Shown in pieces: positions 1 through 8,465 of a stretch of DNA of 64,000 nt. This DNA comes from Streptomyces actuosus (lineage in GTDB: Bacteria; Actinomycetota; Actinomycetes; Streptomycetales; Streptomycetaceae): NCBI RefSeq assembly GCF_016921115.1, contig NZ_JAFFZS010000007.1, positions 1 to 64,000 on the forward strand, given 5' to 3'. The notes under the pieces are model-generated. The model worked only from the letters and a program-made list of their open reading frames with translations. It had not been told where the DNA came from and did no database searches. The position numbers were made by a program, and so were the translations under genes. Every line of letters begins with the position of its first letter. Position 1 is the stretch's first letter.

Positions 1-39
1 CGCGTCCCGCTTGAACTCGGCCGTGTACCGCTTACCCAT
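1..39 (-). CDS. IS3-family transposase OrfA, N-terminal fragment (runs off left edge)
   Basis: Only the first 13 codons are inside the window, on the minus strand from an ATG at 37-39. They read MGKRYTAEFKRDA, the typical opening of IS3-family OrfA proteins, whose helix-turn-helix region binds the element ends. A purine-rich AAGAG stretch upstream can serve as ribosome binding site. The fragment points away from the truncated nuclease gene and supplies the reason for that truncation. The rest of the element, including the DDE integrase OrfB, would lie beyond position 1. Family assignment rests on a short stretch, so confidence is moderate. Confidence 0.7.
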   Translation of the reverse strand, partial: MGKRYTAEFKRDA

Positions 40-99
40 GTTGCTCTTGCTACTCACTACCTGTGACTGCTTCCTCCGGGACCATCCGTCCCAGTATCA
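1..99 (-). mobile_element. IS3-family insertion sequence, one end only
   Basis: The piece between the nuclease stop codon (97-99) and the OrfA start (39) has the spacing expected of an IS3 left end plus leader. Read on the minus strand, the end could begin at TGATACTGGG, so the insertion may itself supply the TGA that ends the upstream gene. The exact boundary (somewhere between about 99 and 125) cannot be fixed because the other terminal repeat lies outside the window. Confidence 0.55.
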
Positions 100-741
100 A
101 GCTGTCCGGCCGACAGGGGGAACCTCAATCCGGATACTCCGTGGGCGCTTCGCGACGCTGGCCTTGGTCTCGATCGCAACCGCGGGGAGCTGGAAGTCCT
201 GGTTGGTTCCCATGGGACCGGTCCATGCTTCCACGGCCGAGGTCTGGGCCAGCGAAGCCAGGAGGACGTCGCCGAGTACCAGGAGTTCGCCGTAGAGCCC
301 TCGGCGTGCCTCGGCGCTCAGCCCGTCCCTGCTGACGGCACGGAGGAGGTCCTGCCATCTCCCAAACCTGTCCACCGCCGCCGCCAGAGCATCGGCGGCG
401 GCCGGAGCGGCCCTCACCGTGTCGGCGACGTCGCTGACAAGAGGGTTGAAGACTTCACGGAGTTCGTCCGCGGTGAGGATCACCTGGAGCTCGTACTCGA
501 CCCGGGACACCGCGCTCAGGTTCATCTCGATCCCGGCCGCCTTGGGGAGGCGACCCACCGACCGCACGATCGGGTCGGCGGAGCGGGCGTCCGCTCGGAG
601 GACCAGCATGCGCTGCCGGCCTGGGTGGGAGACGGAGAGGAAGATGTCGAGCGGGGACTCCGGGTACAGACGGAGGCTGGAACGCCCCGGTGCATCCTGG
701 GGGCTCTCCAGTTCGTGCCATGCGTCCTCCGTGACGGTCAC
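97..741 (-). pseudogene. PD-(D/E)XK nuclease of a Z1/MORC restriction-like operon, C-terminally truncated
   Basis: The gene starts at GTG 739-741, sharing GTGA with the stop codon of the Z1 gene, so the two are translationally coupled. An open frame continues upstream of 741 but only as a shadow of the Z1 gene. About 214 residues remain. Near the end is the stretch NQDFQLPAVAIETKAS, where the D and the E-x-K triplet are the expected PD-(D/E)XK metal-binding residues, followed by a conserved-looking SIRI. The protein then stops abruptly where homologues known to me continue for roughly another hundred residues, and IS3 sequence follows. In the family this nuclease sits beside the MORC-like ATPase and Z1 protein. 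Loss of the C-terminal part probably inactivates it. A one-base change in the CCCCC run at 116-120 would let the frame continue slightly, so a frameshift is an alternative to IS truncation. Confidence 0.7.
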
Positions 742-3512
742 GCCTCGTCCTCCTCGACGATCGAGTAGATGTCGTCTTGGAGCCAGACGGTGTTGGCGAC
801 GTACTCGGTCTTGGACTGGTGCTTCGAGTGAGGGAGGCTCACCTGGAAGCCCACGAGAGGTGTGGTCGACACCCCGACGCCGTCCTTGTTGACGGGCATG
901 ACGGGGTAGATCAGCAGCAGGCCCTGGTCGGGGCGGCGCTGCCTCCGGATGTACGTGCCCGATGGGTTCTGCGGGGGCGCCGCCTTCTCCGCCTCCTCCG
1001 CAGCCTTTCGCGCGGCTTCGCGTGCCCTCTCCTCCTGGATCGGGTCGAGACCGATCAGCTCGTCCTGAGGGCTGATGACCCGGCGGATCGTGTACCTGCC
1101 CTCGCTCTCGAAGTCGTCCTTGAGCGCGGCTCGCTTCACAGCACCGACGGTGTGTCCGGCGATCTCCTGCGGCCACTTGGACGTCATGCTGCTGACCAGA
1201 ACGACCGTCCAGTCGACCAGTTCTCCCACCTTCGCGCACTGGTCGATGTACTTGGCAATGAGCCTCGGCCGGACCCGCTGCGCCATGGGGTCGGTCTCGT
1301 AGTCGGAGAGAAACTCGGAGACCAGTCCGGGAGAGACACCCTCCCACTGCACGTTGCCGCCCTTGGGCGTCGCCTTGAGACCCTCCGCGCTGTCGAGTCG
1401 TCGGACGAAGCCCTCAAGGAGCCTGAAGTTGTGAGCGACGGTCCGATCGTCGAGCTTGAAGATCACTGTTTCCGGCCCTTCGCCAGAGTAGCTGAGAAGG
1501 ATCTTCTTGCCCTTGCGCATCTTGTTGGGCGCCGTCACTGTCAGGCCCAGTGACGAGGACCGCACCTTCAGTCCGAACGCCGTCGGTTCGAGGCCGAGCG
1601 TGGCCATCTCCTCTACTTCCCGGCGCAGTTCGTCGGTGGCGGCCGTGACCTCCACGTAGGCGTCCTGAAGCTCGGGGGTCGTGTACAGACGGCACAGGTC
1701 CTCGTGCTTTGGCCGGTACCCGAACCAACGCCCCATCTGGAGGAGCGCGTCGTATGACTTCGACCAGCGCAGGTAGTAGCTGACCGTCAGACCTTCCAAA
1801 GTGAGGCCGCGGGAGAGTTTCTGCCCTCCGACAGCGATCACGGAGAGTCCATCCTTGCGGCTCAAATAGTAGTCAAGCGCGTCCTTGGACGTGCCGTTCA
1901 CCGCTTTGACCTGGATCTTCCGGATGGCGTCCATGAGTTCCGCCGAAACCTGATCCCACGAGAGGCGCTCGGCCTCGTCGATCGGGAACTGTTCCGTGGT
2001 GGGGACGAATTCCCGCTCCCAGAGCCCCCGGAGTTCCTCGCGGAGCGCGGGGCCCTTCCCGTACCGGTCCCGGAGCGTGTCGACGAGGAGCCGCAGATGG
2101 TCGTCAACCTGGTCCCGCACCAGCCCCTGCACCGAGGTGAAACGGGTGACGTGCACCAGCATCGAGTTGTGCACCTTCGTCTGCCCCCTGGCCCGCCGAG
2201 CCGCGCAGGCGAGCACGAACGAGGAGATGGCCTCGCGCAGGGACGCAGGCAGCTCGGCGCCGGGAACATGGCCCGACTTGTGCTTGGCGGGCAGCCAGAT
2301 CTCGGCGTCCTTCACGTGACGCACCAACGGCAGAGGCGGCGTGTCCTCCTCGTCATCGTCGTCGACCTGGAGGCCGAAGACCCGCTCGGGGCCAAGGTAG
2401 TTGGAGGGTGAAGGAAGGCTGCGGATGAAGCTTGCCGGAAAGAGATCCTCCCCGACCTTCTCGTTGTTCGCCTCCGGGTTGATGTAGATGTTGGCGAACG
2501 GTGTGGCCGTGTATCCCACGTACGCGGACTGGTCGAACGCGTTGACGAGGTCACGTATCGCGGCGTTGGTCTTCGTCGGGTCCGCGTCGTCGTCCTTGGT
2601 CGTGTCGATCGAGGCGTTGTCGGCCTCGTCGTCGATGACGAGCAAGGGAAGATCCTTAACGACCTTCTTGCCGTTCTCGTCCTCGGTCCCGTGAACGTCG
2701 ATCACCCAGTTACGCACGTACTCGAGAAGCTTCCAGTGCTTCTTGACGACGAGCACGACGGGGAAACTCCCGAGAGGGAAGTTGGTGTGGGAAGCCGTCT
2801 TCTTGCCGAAATCTCCCTTCGCGGTGCTGTTCGTCGGCGAGGCGATGTCGAGCTTTTTCGCTCCCGGCATCCGGCCCGCGCCGATGAGTCGGGACTTGCC
2901 GACCTCGTTGGACCGCCTGTAGTGCTGGGTGTCGAAACCCAGGAGTCCCTCGTCGACCCGTAGCTGTGTCTGGCTGCGGAGGTCGTCGTGGATGCCGGCG
3001 AGCACCACGATGAGCCGGTAGCCGGCATCAACGGCCTTGGCTGCGAGCCCGATGTACTGGCCGGTCTTGCCCGACTGCACCTGACCGATCACGAGCCCCT
3101 TGCGGCTCCAGGAACCGGGGCGGCGTGGATCCTCCAGCTGGCTCAACACCTCGTCGGAGCTCTGGTCCAGCCGCCTCACGACCCACGGCGGAAGGCTCAC
3201 CACGTCCTCGAGGTAGCGCCGGTACCGCTCCCAGAAGTCCCAGTCCCGGTCGTTCTTCGCCTCCGGCAGCCACGGCTCGTGGCCCTTGGAGTCCGTGAGG
3301 CCCGAGGATCGCTCCTGGAAAACGGCAGTCATGGCCTCGATCTCCTTGGCCAGCTGGTCCCGGTCCAGGGATTCTCCCTGTGCGGCCAGCATTCCGAAGA
3401 TGGCGTTGACCGCGTTCTGTACCTCCTCTGTCTTCGGCTGACGGTCCTGCGGCAGAAACCCGAGAACCAGGCGCTTGGCCTTGGCCATGGGGTCGTCGGG
3501 AACGGCGCTCAC
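738..3512 (-). CDS. Z1-domain SF2 helicase-like protein, restriction-like system
   Basis: The protein has 924 residues and a superfamily-II ATPase layout: a Walker A motif GQVQSGKT (about 143-150), a Walker B/DEAD-like motif VIDDEADNA (about 292-300), and motif III-like GYTATPF (about 333-339), followed by the Z1 domain. Z1 proteins are known from predicted restriction-modification loci together with MutL/MORC-type GHKL ATPases and PD-(D/E)XK nucleases, exactly its neighbours here. It probably remodels or translocates on target DNA. The start GTG 3512 has GGAGG six bases upstream. It is the middle gene of a minus-strand operon: 69 bp after the ATPase gene and overlapping the nuclease gene by four bases. 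The C-terminal part is charged and rich in Glu/Ala near residues 835-850. No cytosine methyltransferase, the usual partner, is visible. Confidence 0.85.
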   Translation of the reverse strand: MSAVPDDPMAKAKRLVLGFLPQDRQPKTEEVQNAVNAIFGMLAAQGESLDRDQLAKEIEAMTAVFQERSSGLTDSKGHEPWLPEAKNDRDWDFWERYRRYLEDVVSLPPWVVRRLDQSSDEVLSQLEDPRRPGSWSRKGLVIGQVQSGKTGQYIGLAAKAVDAGYRLIVVLAGIHDDLRSQTQLRVDEGLLGFDTQHYRRSNEVGKSRLIGAGRMPGAKKLDIASPTNSTAKGDFGKKTASHTNFPLGSFPVVLVVKKHWKLLEYVRNWVIDVHGTEDENGKKVVKDLPLLVIDDEADNASIDTTKDDDADPTKTNAAIRDLVNAFDQSAYVGYTATPFANIYINPEANNEKVGEDLFPASFIRSLPSPSNYLGPERVFGLQVDDDDEEDTPPLPLVRHVKDAEIWLPAKHKSGHVPGAELPASLREAISSFVLACAARRARGQTKVHNSMLVHVTRFTSVQGLVRDQVDDHLRLLVDTLRDRYGKGPALREELRGLWEREFVPTTEQFPIDEAERLSWDQVSAELMDAIRKIQVKAVNGTSKDALDYYLSRKDGLSVIAVGGQKLSRGLTLEGLTVSYYLRWSKSYDALLQMGRWFGYRPKHEDLCRLYTTPELQDAYVEVTAATDELRREVEEMATLGLEPTAFGLKVRSSSLGLTVTAPNKMRKGKKILLSYSGEGPETVIFKLDDRTVAHNFRLLEGFVRRLDSAEGLKATPKGGNVQWEGVSPGLVSEFLSDYETDPMAQRVRPRLIAKYIDQCAKVGELVDWTVVLVSSMTSKWPQEIAGHTVGAVKRAALKDDFESEGRYTIRRVISPQDELIGLDPIQEERAREAARKAAEEAEKAAPPQNPSGTYIRRQRRPDQGLLLIYPVMPVNKDGVGVSTTPLVGFQVSLPHSKHQSKTEYVANTVWLQDDIYSIVEEDEA

Positions 3513-3581
3513 GTGGGACCTCCAGCGGGACGTAGACGGTATCGAGCAGGGTAGGGGCGAGCACCGACAACGGCTCCGGGC

Positions 3582-5060
3582 TCATCCGCTCCAGAATCCC
3601 TGTAGTTGGTCGAAGGGAGGCATGGTCCGCAACCTCTCGCGCGCGGCTGCGGGCGAGCGACCTCCCGAGACGAGCGACTCGTAGATTCGCTGGGCGACCT
3701 CCGTCGCCGCCTCGTCGGCGGGCCCGGGTCCACCGAATGGTTCCGGGTCGTCGCTGGTGTCCGTTTCGTGCATCACGCGGAGGGCAGCCACAGGCACTGT
3801 CTCCTCCAAGAGCCGGATCAATGCCCGTACGTCTGCAGTGCTGTTGCCGCCAGGTCTCAGAGCAGCCTGGACCAGTGGGTGGCTGCGGTTGATCTTGCAG
3901 GTGACCCTGCCGTCCGGTCGGCGCACGTTCCACGCGTAGGACAGAGGATCACCGTGGGTACGCGCAGCGACCTGTCCGCGGTGCCGCAGCACGTCTGCGG
4001 CCTTCGCCCGAGCCCGCCGCGCGATCCGGTGGAGGTGCGGACGCAGACCGACGGGCGGAACGACGCTCGACTTCCTCACGTCGACGCCCCACTCGGCGTC
4101 CGTCTCCGCCGGGATGTCGACGGCGATGCGGGCCAGGTTGTACTTCTCCTCGCGGCGCATACCTCGCTGCCCCAGCCAGTCGCCCGCCAGGATCAGGCGG
4201 TTCCGGCGGTAGACGTAGAAGCCCTGTTGGTCGAGCCACCCCTGCGGTCCTGCGGCCCTGCCGTACTCCTCCGGCGTGAGCCGGTGGGCGCTGGGGAGGA
4301 TGAACGCCTCGACTCGTACCGAACTGCCACCGAGAGGCAGTTCCTCCATGGGGAGCCGCTGGATCGAGGGGTGGTTGCCCATGAACGGATCCCAGGGTTC
4401 CACCGGAGTCCCGGAAACTCGCAGGTTCCGGCGTCGGCTCCCCGTGAGGAAGCGCGCGAAGACCATTCCGAGGTGCGACTCCGTGCGGGCCGCCTCGGCG
4501 TAGAACTGCTTCTGTGTGCGCTCGTCGTCCTCGCTGACATCACCGCCGTGGTAGCCGTTGAGCCGCCGCCAGAGAACGATCGTGCCGTGGCCGACTGCAG
4601 TCCGGACCCTGTCCAGCACGGCTGTCGTGGCGTCGTCGGCTCCATGGAGCAGGCGCCACTCGCCGGTCTCCTCGACAACATCGAGGTCCCAGGTCCGTGT
4701 GTGCCATGCCCCACGGGCCTTGGCTGTGGCCACGGTGAGCTGCCTCGACTGCGAGAACGAGGCCGACTTCAGTCCGACGCCGAAGCGGCCCAGATCCGTG
4801 GAGGAGCGCGACGTCGCGGGCCCCCGAGCAGCCACGGTCATGGCCGTGACGAGCTCCTCAGCGGTCATACCCCATCCGTCGTCGACCACCGCGATCCATG
4901 AGTCCCGTCCTGCCCAGGCGAACTCGACGTCGATGTTCCGGGCTTCAACCGAGATGCTGTTGTCCACGAGGTCGGCGATGGCCGCCGGCAGCGAGTACCC
5001 CAGGGAGCTGAGCGAAGCCACCATTCCCGCGGGCTCAGGGGCCGCGATGTCGTACGTCAT
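3582..5060 (-). CDS. MORC/MutL-like GHKL ATPase of the restriction-like operon
   Basis: This 492-residue protein carries a GHKL (Hsp90/MutL-type) ATP-binding fold: motif N1 with ADLVDNSI (Asn about 34), motif G1 as VVDDGWGM (about 58-65), and the glycine-rich lid GRFGVGLKSAS (about 91-101). These are hallmarks of the MORC-like ATPases found in bacterial restriction loci, thought to act as ATP-driven clamps on DNA. The first gene of the minus-strand operon, it is followed by the Z1 protein and the nuclease. The chosen ATG at 5058-5060 gives a start directly before the first conserved helix, though the ribosome binding site is weak. Target recognition cannot be read from the sequence. Confidence 0.8.
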   Translation of the reverse strand: MTYDIAAPEPAGMVASLSSLGYSLPAAIADLVDNSISVEARNIDVEFAWAGRDSWIAVVDDGWGMTAEELVTAMTVAARGPATSRSSTDLGRFGVGLKSASFSQSRQLTVATAKARGAWHTRTWDLDVVEETGEWRLLHGADDATTAVLDRVRTAVGHGTIVLWRRLNGYHGGDVSEDDERTQKQFYAEAARTESHLGMVFARFLTGSRRRNLRVSGTPVEPWDPFMGNHPSIQRLPMEELPLGGSSVRVEAFILPSAHRLTPEEYGRAAGPQGWLDQQGFYVYRRNRLILAGDWLGQRGMRREEKYNLARIAVDIPAETDAEWGVDVRKSSVVPPVGLRPHLHRIARRARAKAADVLRHRGQVAARTHGDPLSYAWNVRRPDGRVTCKINRSHPLVQAALRPGGNSTADVRALIRLLEETVPVAALRVMHETDTSDDPEPFGGPGPADEAATEVAQRIYESLVSGGRSPAAARERLRTMPPFDQLQGFWSG

Positions 5061-5549
5061 TGGTGGATCCAGCCCTGCTTCCCCGTTACGAGCGTTCCTC
5101 GGAGTGCAGTCGTCCCAGAGATCCAGCCGAGCACCCCAGATTCGGGGGATGCCTCACCGCACACTCAGTCTGTCGTACACGACTGGGCCCCCACCCAAAG
5201 CCGATGGTACTGGAGCCATTGGCTGTAAAACTTGGTGTTCCCCGACAACCGCGCCTGCGGAGGCGAGATGCTGGAGCGCAGGCGACGGGAGCTCGACCTC
5301 CCGGACTCCCGTCACTCTGCGCAGGATCTCTGAAACGACTTGCTGTGACAGGTGTAGTGAGGTGCCGGTTTTGCTCAGCAAGTCAACAGCATGGGGCTTG
5401 CGGGGTGTGCAGCCGAACTGGGGGCGTCGTAGCGCACGCACAACGAGTGTTCGATTCTTGAGTCCGGTCGCTGGGCGAAGAAGGCAAGCGCACAGTGCGA
5501 TCATGGTGGCGGGCGCGGGGGCGCACCCGAGCTGTGGAGGACCCCCGCC
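5061..5549. other. Intergenic region between defence operon and phage packaging genes
   Basis: About 490 bp separate the divergent ATPase and small-terminase genes and should hold both promoters. The only long frame here, on the minus strand at about 5154-5504, has mixed third-position use and no recognisable motif. I could not identify it as the missing DNA methyltransferase of the restriction locus, and I see no tRNA or repeat. Confidence 0.5.
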
Positions 5550-6086
5550 GTGGGACGCCCCGACAAAGCTGCGCGTGCGGCCATCGCGCGCCGCCGCTCG
5601 GACGCCATCGACCTACGACTCGCCGGCGTGGACTGGCTCACGATCGCCCGCAAGCTCGCCGCCGACCCAACCGCCAACTCCGATGGCATCGCCTACCCCC
5701 AGGGCTACGGCATCGAGCGGTACCGCAAGAACCAGGACCCGCCCACCGACGAGGCCCTGATCCACGCCGCCTGCCGTGACGTCCGTGCCGCACTCGCCGA
5801 CCGCCGCGCCGAGCTGAACGACGACGTTGACGAGCTGCGCGCACTTGAGGCCGACCGCCTCGACCGGCTGTTCTTCGTGGCGTACAAGAAGGCGGTCCGG
5901 GACCAGGACCTCGCGGCCATCGACCGAACCCTGCGGATCATGGAGCGGCGCGCCCGGCTGCTCGGCCTCGACATGCCCGTCAGGACGGAGCTGTCCGGCC
6001 CTGACGGGGGGCCGGTGCAGATCGAGAACGTCACCGCTGACGAACTCGACGCGCTGATCGCGCTGACCGACCCGGACGCCGAATGA
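5550..6086 (+). CDS. Phage terminase small subunit
   Basis: The 178-residue protein begins with a helix-turn-helix-like N-terminus (MGRPDKAARAAIARRR, then LAGVDWLTIARKLA) and ends in a helical, charged oligomerisation region. Its position directly before the large terminase, with ATGA overlap at 6083-6086, gives the function: recognising phage DNA and loading the packaging motor. The GTG start at 5550 has GGAGGA about nine bases upstream. It is the first gene of the late packaging/head block. Sequence alone would give only a DNA-binding call; context provides the rest. Confidence 0.8.
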   Translation: MGRPDKAARAAIARRRSDAIDLRLAGVDWLTIARKLAADPTANSDGIAYPQGYGIERYRKNQDPPTDEALIHAACRDVRAALADRRAELNDDVDELRALEADRLDRLFFVAYKKAVRDQDLAAIDRTLRIMERRARLLGLDMPVRTELSGPDGGPVQIENVTADELDALIALTDPDAE

Positions 6087-7621
6087 GGCCCCGGGACAAC
6101 GAGAGCGTCATCGCCCACTACAAGACGCTGCCGCCAGCCCAACGCCGTGCCATCGCCCGGTCCGCCTCCCCGACGCTGCGGGCCGAGCTGGCACGCGCGG
6201 AGCGTCAGTTGGCCATGGACCGCTCGCCAGGCGCCCTCGCCGCCGTCCTCACCGGAGGGCGAGAGATGCAGGCACCGCACCTGGACCTGATCGACCGCGC
6301 GTTCATCGACATGGCCGAGGGCCGGTGCGACCGGGTCATGCTCACGATGCCCCCACGGCACGGCAAGAGCCGACGCGCCTCGCGCTGGGCTCCGCTCTGG
6401 TACCTGCGGCGCAACCCCGGCCATCGCATGATGATCGCCAGCTACTCCGCCGACCTGGCCGACGACCACGGCCGGTGGATCAGGGACGCCATCTACACCT
6501 GGGGCGACGACCTCGGCATCCAGCTCGCGCCCGGTAGCAAGGCCGCCAACCGCTTCGACATCGTCGGCGGCGAAGGCGGGCTTCTCGCTGCGGGCATCGG
6601 AGGCGGCCTTACCGGACGCGGTGCTCACATCGCCATCGTGGACGACCCGGTCAAGGACATGGCCGACGCGGACTCGCCGACGATGCGCAAACGCGCCTGG
6701 GACTGGTGGACCTCCGTAATACAGACCCGACTCGAACCGACCGGAGCCATCTGCCTGATCCAGACGCGCTGGCACGAGGACGATCTGGCCGGGCGCATCC
6801 TCGCCACCGAGCGAGACGCGTGGCGTGTCATCGACCTCCCAGCCCTTGCCGACAGCCCCGATGACCCGCTCGGCCGGGCACCCGGCGAGCCGCTGTGGCC
6901 CCAGCGATTCGACGCCGCCCACCACGCCCGAACCCGCAAGCGCGTCGGCGAACGAGTCTGGGGCGCCCTCTACATGCAGAAGCCGAGGCCGCCAGAAGGA
7001 GGCGTCTGGAAGCGCGAGTGGATCGACACCGCGAGGATCAACGCCGTCCAGTTCTCCGGCCTCGACATGGCGCGCATCGTCGTGGCTGTCGACCCCGCCG
7101 GCGGAGAGTCCACCGTCGGCGACGAAACCGGCGTGATCGGAGTCGGCCGGGACTTCGACCGGCAGCTCTATGTCCTCGCCGACCGATCCGGCTCCATGGG
7201 CGCCAACGACTGGGGCCTTGCCGCCTGCCGACTGGCCCTCGAACTCAAGGCAGACGCCATCGTGGTGGAGAAGAACTACGGCGGAGACATGGCGAGGCAG
7301 ATCGTCACCCAGGCATGGGACCAGCTACGCCGCGAGGGCGTCACCAAGGGCCTGCTCATGCCCATGATCCTGGAAGTCACCGCCAAGGTCGGAAAGCGCC
7401 TGCGCGCAGCACCCGTGGCCCAGCTCTACGAACAGCAGCTCGTCCGTCACGTCGGCGAGTACACCGAGCTGGAGGACCAGATGGTCACCTGGGTCGAAGG
7501 AATGGGCTCCCCGGACCGTATGGACGCAGCCGTGCACGGTTTGACCGAATTGGCTGACCCCGATCAACTCGACACCCTGCCCACGGACATTGACGATGAC
7601 CGCTTTGACGGCCGCCGTTGA
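6083..7621 (+). CDS. Phage terminase large subunit (packaging ATPase/nuclease)
   Basis: This is a full-length 512-residue TerL. The ATPase domain has a Walker A-like motif MPPRHGKS (about 90-97), Walker B as IAIVDDPVKD, and a coupling region ending in LIQTRWHEDD. The C-terminal RNase H-like nuclease starts with VVAVDPAGGE, has a second acidic motif around VVEKNYGGDMAR, and a third in SPDRMDAAVHGL. The enzyme pumps DNA into proheads and cuts concatemers. It overlaps the small subunit by four bases. All catalytic motifs appear intact, so packaging function is plausible. Confidence 0.92.
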   Translation: MRPRDNESVIAHYKTLPPAQRRAIARSASPTLRAELARAERQLAMDRSPGALAAVLTGGREMQAPHLDLIDRAFIDMAEGRCDRVMLTMPPRHGKSRRASRWAPLWYLRRNPGHRMMIASYSADLADDHGRWIRDAIYTWGDDLGIQLAPGSKAANRFDIVGGEGGLLAAGIGGGLTGRGAHIAIVDDPVKDMADADSPTMRKRAWDWWTSVIQTRLEPTGAICLIQTRWHEDDLAGRILATERDAWRVIDLPALADSPDDPLGRAPGEPLWPQRFDAAHHARTRKRVGERVWGALYMQKPRPPEGGVWKREWIDTARINAVQFSGLDMARIVVAVDPAGGESTVGDETGVIGVGRDFDRQLYVLADRSGSMGANDWGLAACRLALELKADAIVVEKNYGGDMARQIVTQAWDQLRREGVTKGLLMPMILEVTAKVGKRLRAAPVAQLYEQQLVRHVGEYTELEDQMVTWVEGMGSPDRMDAAVHGLTELADPDQLDTLPTDIDDDRFDGRR

Positions 7622-7700
7622 CCCGCGCCCCCACCGGTGCCGGAAACGGCCCCAAGAGGAAACGGCCCAGCCCAGTCTGGAGCCTCGGGCCGCTGCTAGC

Positions 7701-8089
7701 GTCACGATCATAAGGGTCAGGGGGAGTTGGTCCACAGCCCTGTGCACAGCCGCCCTCGCAACGATGTGCCTCATGGGCTGTTCGGCCGGAGCGGGGAAGC
7801 CGACGAGCGAGGTGCGGCGCGCCGCCCACCTCGACCGCGTACGGGAGACGTACCGGCTCGGGCGCAGCGAAGGACTGGCCCTGCAACGGCAGAAGATCGC
7901 CCAAGGCGCACCGCCCGCCTACTCCAGTCCGAGCGAGAAGGAGTGCGCCGACCGATGGGTTAGCTCGGTGAGCACGAGCAGAGCGCAGGCGACCGGGGCG
8001 GCTTCCTCGCCGCTTATTCCTCGATTCCGGCCCCGGGCACGCCTGGCTACGACGAGGCCGTGGCGGAGGCGGCCGGAATGAGGCCGTAA
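7701..8089 (+). pseudogene. Small putative lipoprotein gene with a frameshift
   Basis: A hydrophobic segment followed by a lipobox-like LMGC suggests an exported lipoprotein. The mature part includes RVRETYRLGRSEGLALQRQK and ECADRW. The frame entering at ECADRW ends in low-complexity sequence. The frame that continues sensibly (EQSAGDRGGFLAAY to GYDEAVAEAAGMRP, stop 8087-8089) is offset by one base. Restoring one G after GTT near 7960 joins the halves without a stop. The start is uncertain: GTC at 7701 is only a boundary, and no convincing start with ribosome binding site is present, which also fits a decayed gene. It lies between phage packaging genes as probable cargo. Confidence 0.45.
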
Positions 8090-8163
8090 TGCGTGGAACC
8101 GACGGCGTGATCTGCCTCGGGCACGGTGGCGGTCGCACCACTGGAGCGACCGCCACCGGCTAG

Positions 8164-8340
8164 CTACCGCCGCTGCTCGAACATGACCAGGAACGGGGAG
8201 ACGAATCCCGACGCTTCGACCGGGCTGGTGTCCCCGAAGATGATCAGCAGCACGCCGGCCACCAGGGCGAGCCCGTAGATTCGGGCCGCAGTGGCGTCGT
8301 GGCCGTTGCTGACTTCGGGCACGGCGTTGTTTTCGCACAT
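8164..8340 (-). CDS. Small single-pass membrane protein, 58 aa
   Basis: A minus-strand frame from ATG 8338-8340 to TAG 8164-8166 encodes MCENNAVPEVSNGHD followed by a hydrophobic segment IYGLALVAGVLLIIFG and a short tail ending FEQRR. AGGAG lies about ten bases upstream. Codon use and the membrane segment support a real gene. It is transcribed against the surrounding phage genes, beside the minus-strand restriction nuclease, so it probably belongs to the same inserted cargo. Function is unknown; small membrane proteins in such places sometimes act in phage exclusion, but nothing in the sequence shows this. Confidence 0.55.
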   Translation of the reverse strand: MCENNAVPEVSNGHDATAARIYGLALVAGVLLIIFGDTSPVEASGFVSPFLVMFEQRR

Positions 8341-8465
8341 AATGGAGTAGCTCCTGTTCTTTGCTGGACAAGGGCAGACGGTTACTCACAGCGACTAGGA
8401 CCCCTGTGGTAACCAGACGGCGGCTGGGGCGGCGGCGCATTGCAGTGCGCGTACTGCCTCAGCCG

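Noticed and set aside
97..1347. Long 416-codon minus-strand version of the nuclease gene
   Set aside because: The part upstream of 741 is a shadow of the Z1 gene; the coupled GTG at 739-741 is the natural start.
5154..5504. Minus-strand frame as possible methyltransferase remnant of the restriction locus
   Set aside because: No methyltransferase motif (PC dipeptide, ENV, or FxGxG) is visible, and third-position use is mixed.
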